A DNA stretch of 6,607 nucleotides from assembly GCA_001751155.1 (NCBI GenBank), contig MAXR01000022.1, positions 1 through 6,607 on the forward strand. The letters are read 5' to 3'. Both the position numbers and the translations under genes were made by a program. The notes below the pieces were generated by a model. That model searched no databases, had not been told where the DNA came from, and saw only the letters and a list, made by a program, of their open reading frames with translations. The DNA is from Desulfuromonadales bacterium C00003068. Lineage in GTDB: Bacteria; Desulfobacterota; Desulfuromonadia; Desulfuromonadales; Desulfuromonadaceae. Below, one piece after another: positions 5,512 to 6,607 of this stretch (the stretch's first letter is position 1; the number at the start of each line of letters is the position of its first letter).

Positions 5512-6493
5512 TTAACCGCCAATTTTAGACATGTGTAGGTTGGGTAGATCACTGTTGTTCCAGCTCACCGTGTGTTGTTCTGGCTTTTGATCGACATTGG
5601 CAATAATCGCTTCTTTGAGGCCTGTTAAATCACCCCTATCAAGGTACGGCTTTAGATCCGTTTCCTGATCTGAAAACAAGCAATTTCGCAGAACTCCCGT
5701 CGAGCTAACTCGTAGGCGGTTACACGAAGAACAAAACGAACAAGAAAGGGCGGAGATAATACCAATGGTTCCCTTTCGCCCCCTTCATTCGATAATTTGT
5801 CGCTGGGCCTGCTAGTTGACTATGGCTGATCTCTTCGAGGGGGTAGAGCCTGTTTATCCGTTGATAGATCTCATCAGCACTCAGTCCGCGTTCATGCTTG
5901 CTGCCATCTGAATTAGGCATATATTCGATAAAGCGTACCGACCAGTTGTATTTCAATGTCAGCGCTGCGAAATCAGCAATCTCATCATCATTAACTCCCC
6001 TCATCACCACCATGTTCACCTTGAGAGGGATTGCCAATGTATCAGCAAGGACAAGTCCATCCCATACTGGTTTTAGGGCACCGATTCGGGTGATTCGGGC
6101 AAATCGATCGGCTTTCAAAGAATCTAAGCTAACATTTAAATAGTTAATCCCTAAATCACACAGCGGTTTGGCTGTTTGGAGAAGATTGAAACCATTGGTG
6201 GTAACAACAAGCTGTTTTAGACCATCAAGGTCGTTTAACCGTTGCATGAATGGCAGAATTCCTTTGCGAATCAACGGCTCACCACCGGTAAGGCGGATCT
6301 TCTCGATGCCGAGGGCTACCGCTGTTTCAGCAATGGAATAAAAATTTTCGTAACTCAAAATTTGCTGATGGCTACATTGATCAATCCCCTCAGCGGGCAT
6401 ACAGTAAATACAGCGAAAATTGCACCGATCCGTTACCGAAAGGCGTAGATAATTTATTTTGCGTTGATATCGATCAACAAGGGGCTGTTCCAT
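5512..6493 (-). pseudogene. moaA: GTP 3',8-cyclase MoaA, interrupted by one frameshift
   Basis: MoaA, a radical SAM enzyme with two 4Fe-4S clusters, rearranges GTP in the first step of molybdenum cofactor synthesis. The first frame (6493 down to 5720) gives 257 residues with the radical SAM motif CNFRCIYC (Cys24, Cys28, Cys31), RLTGGEPLIRKG (67-78), VTTNG, LNVSLDSL and RFIEYMPN. After Gly241 in YRMKGAKG the sequence turns to nonsense (NHWYYLRPF...). Skipping one base near 5769-5773 restores the family sequence TIGIISALSCSFCSSCNRLR, including the C-terminal cluster CX2CX13C, and an end in SKIGG with stop TAA at 5512-5514. The span is 982 bases, 326 codons plus stop plus one extra base, so the repaired protein has normal length. 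If real, the mutation removes the GTP-binding cluster. A sequencing error in the AAAGGGAA run is equally possible. The ATG has no clear ribosome site, and no better start lies upstream. Confidence 0.9.
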
Positions 6494-6555
6494 GTTAAGT
6501 CGCCATGATATGGGGGATAGATAAAGTGAAAAGGTGAGAATCCGCTGTGTATCAA

Positions 6556-6607
6556 TCAGAGTTGAATTTCAACAAATTCCATATCGAACAGGTCGATGGT
6601 TAACAAG
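6556..6607 (-). CDS. Possible C-terminal end of an upstream gene, product unknown
   Basis: One minus-strand frame is open from the window edge to TGA (complement of 6556-6558) and reads LLTIDLFDMEFVEIQL. Its hydrophobic and acidic alternation looks protein-like. The orientation and the 62-base gap to moaA would fit a gene preceding moaA in the same transcript. Sixteen codons are too few to identify a product, and the open frame could be chance. Confidence 0.3.
   Translation of the reverse strand, partial: LLTIDLFDMEFVEIQL

Noticed and set aside
5720..5767. Taking the stop at 5720 as the natural end of MoaA.
   Set aside because: The last 16 residues are unlike any MoaA, while the next frame continues with the conserved CX2CX13C cluster and a proper C-terminus.
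5765..5780. Programmed ribosomal frameshifting in moaA.
   Set aside because: A +1 shift would be needed. No slippery codon followed by a rare codon or stop, and no downstream stem was seen, and MoaA is not known to be recoded.
5898..6448. Plus-strand frames of 68-81 residues opposite moaA.
   Set aside because: They are antisense to well-recognised radical SAM motifs and have no ribosome sites.
6547..6603. An 18-codon plus-strand frame from GTG at the right edge.
   Set aside because: Very short, with no ribosome site. The minus-strand frame across the same bases fits the local gene direction better.
1..6607. Search for tRNA, rRNA, CRISPR repeats, insertion sequence ends or direct repeats.
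   Set aside because: Nothing was found beyond the hairpins listed. Almost the whole window is coding.

Overview
This window holds most of a citrate lyase operon on the plus strand (1 to about 4728). It faces a minus-strand group (about 4866 to 6607) made of a tiny lysine-rich gene, a short MoaE-like gene, a frameshifted moaA, and what may be the last codons of another gene. The codon use, strong GGAGG-type ribosome binding sites and operon architecture indicate a Gram-negative, anaerobic or facultative proteobacterium. The citrate lyase genes follow the order known from gammaproteobacteria (citC-D-E-F-X-G). The short MoaE-like protein and the tiny MGKG-starting protein remind me more of Desulfuromonas/Geobacter-type bacteria. 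The taxonomy is inference and I would not name a genus.

Plus strand, 1-4728: the window opens inside citC (citrate lyase ligase, last 93 residues). It continues with citD (acyl carrier subunit), a PPC/DUF296-domain gene that is not part of the textbook operon, citE (citryl-CoA lyase subunit), citF (citrate CoA-transferase subunit), citX (prosthetic-group transferase) and citG (prosthetic-group precursor synthase). There is no intergenic base between any of these genes. The junctions run from exact abutment (TAGATG) to overlaps of tens of bases, so translation is probably coupled along the whole chain. Together the genes build and activate citrate lyase, which splits citrate into acetate and oxaloacetate. 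CitG makes the triphosphoribosyl-dephospho-CoA precursor, CitX attaches it to Ser14 of CitD, CitC acetylates the thiol, and CitF and CitE catalyse transfer and cleavage. The PPC-domain protein has no assigned role in this scheme and is the most interesting item in the window.

Middle, 4729-5115: a strong hairpin (perfect 15-bp stem) with its T-tract on the minus-strand side separates the convergent units. Just beyond it lies a 35-codon, 46% lysine gene on the minus strand with a near-perfect ribosome binding site.

Minus strand, 5116-6607: a 122-residue MoaE-like protein lies 27 bases downstream of moaA. The moaA reading frame carries one extra base near 5769-5773. This cuts off the C-terminal iron-sulfur half, whose coding sequence is otherwise intact to a normal ...IGG stop at 5512. 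It is either a recent mutation or a sequencing/assembly error. No RNA genes, insertion sequences, CRISPR arrays or phage features were seen.
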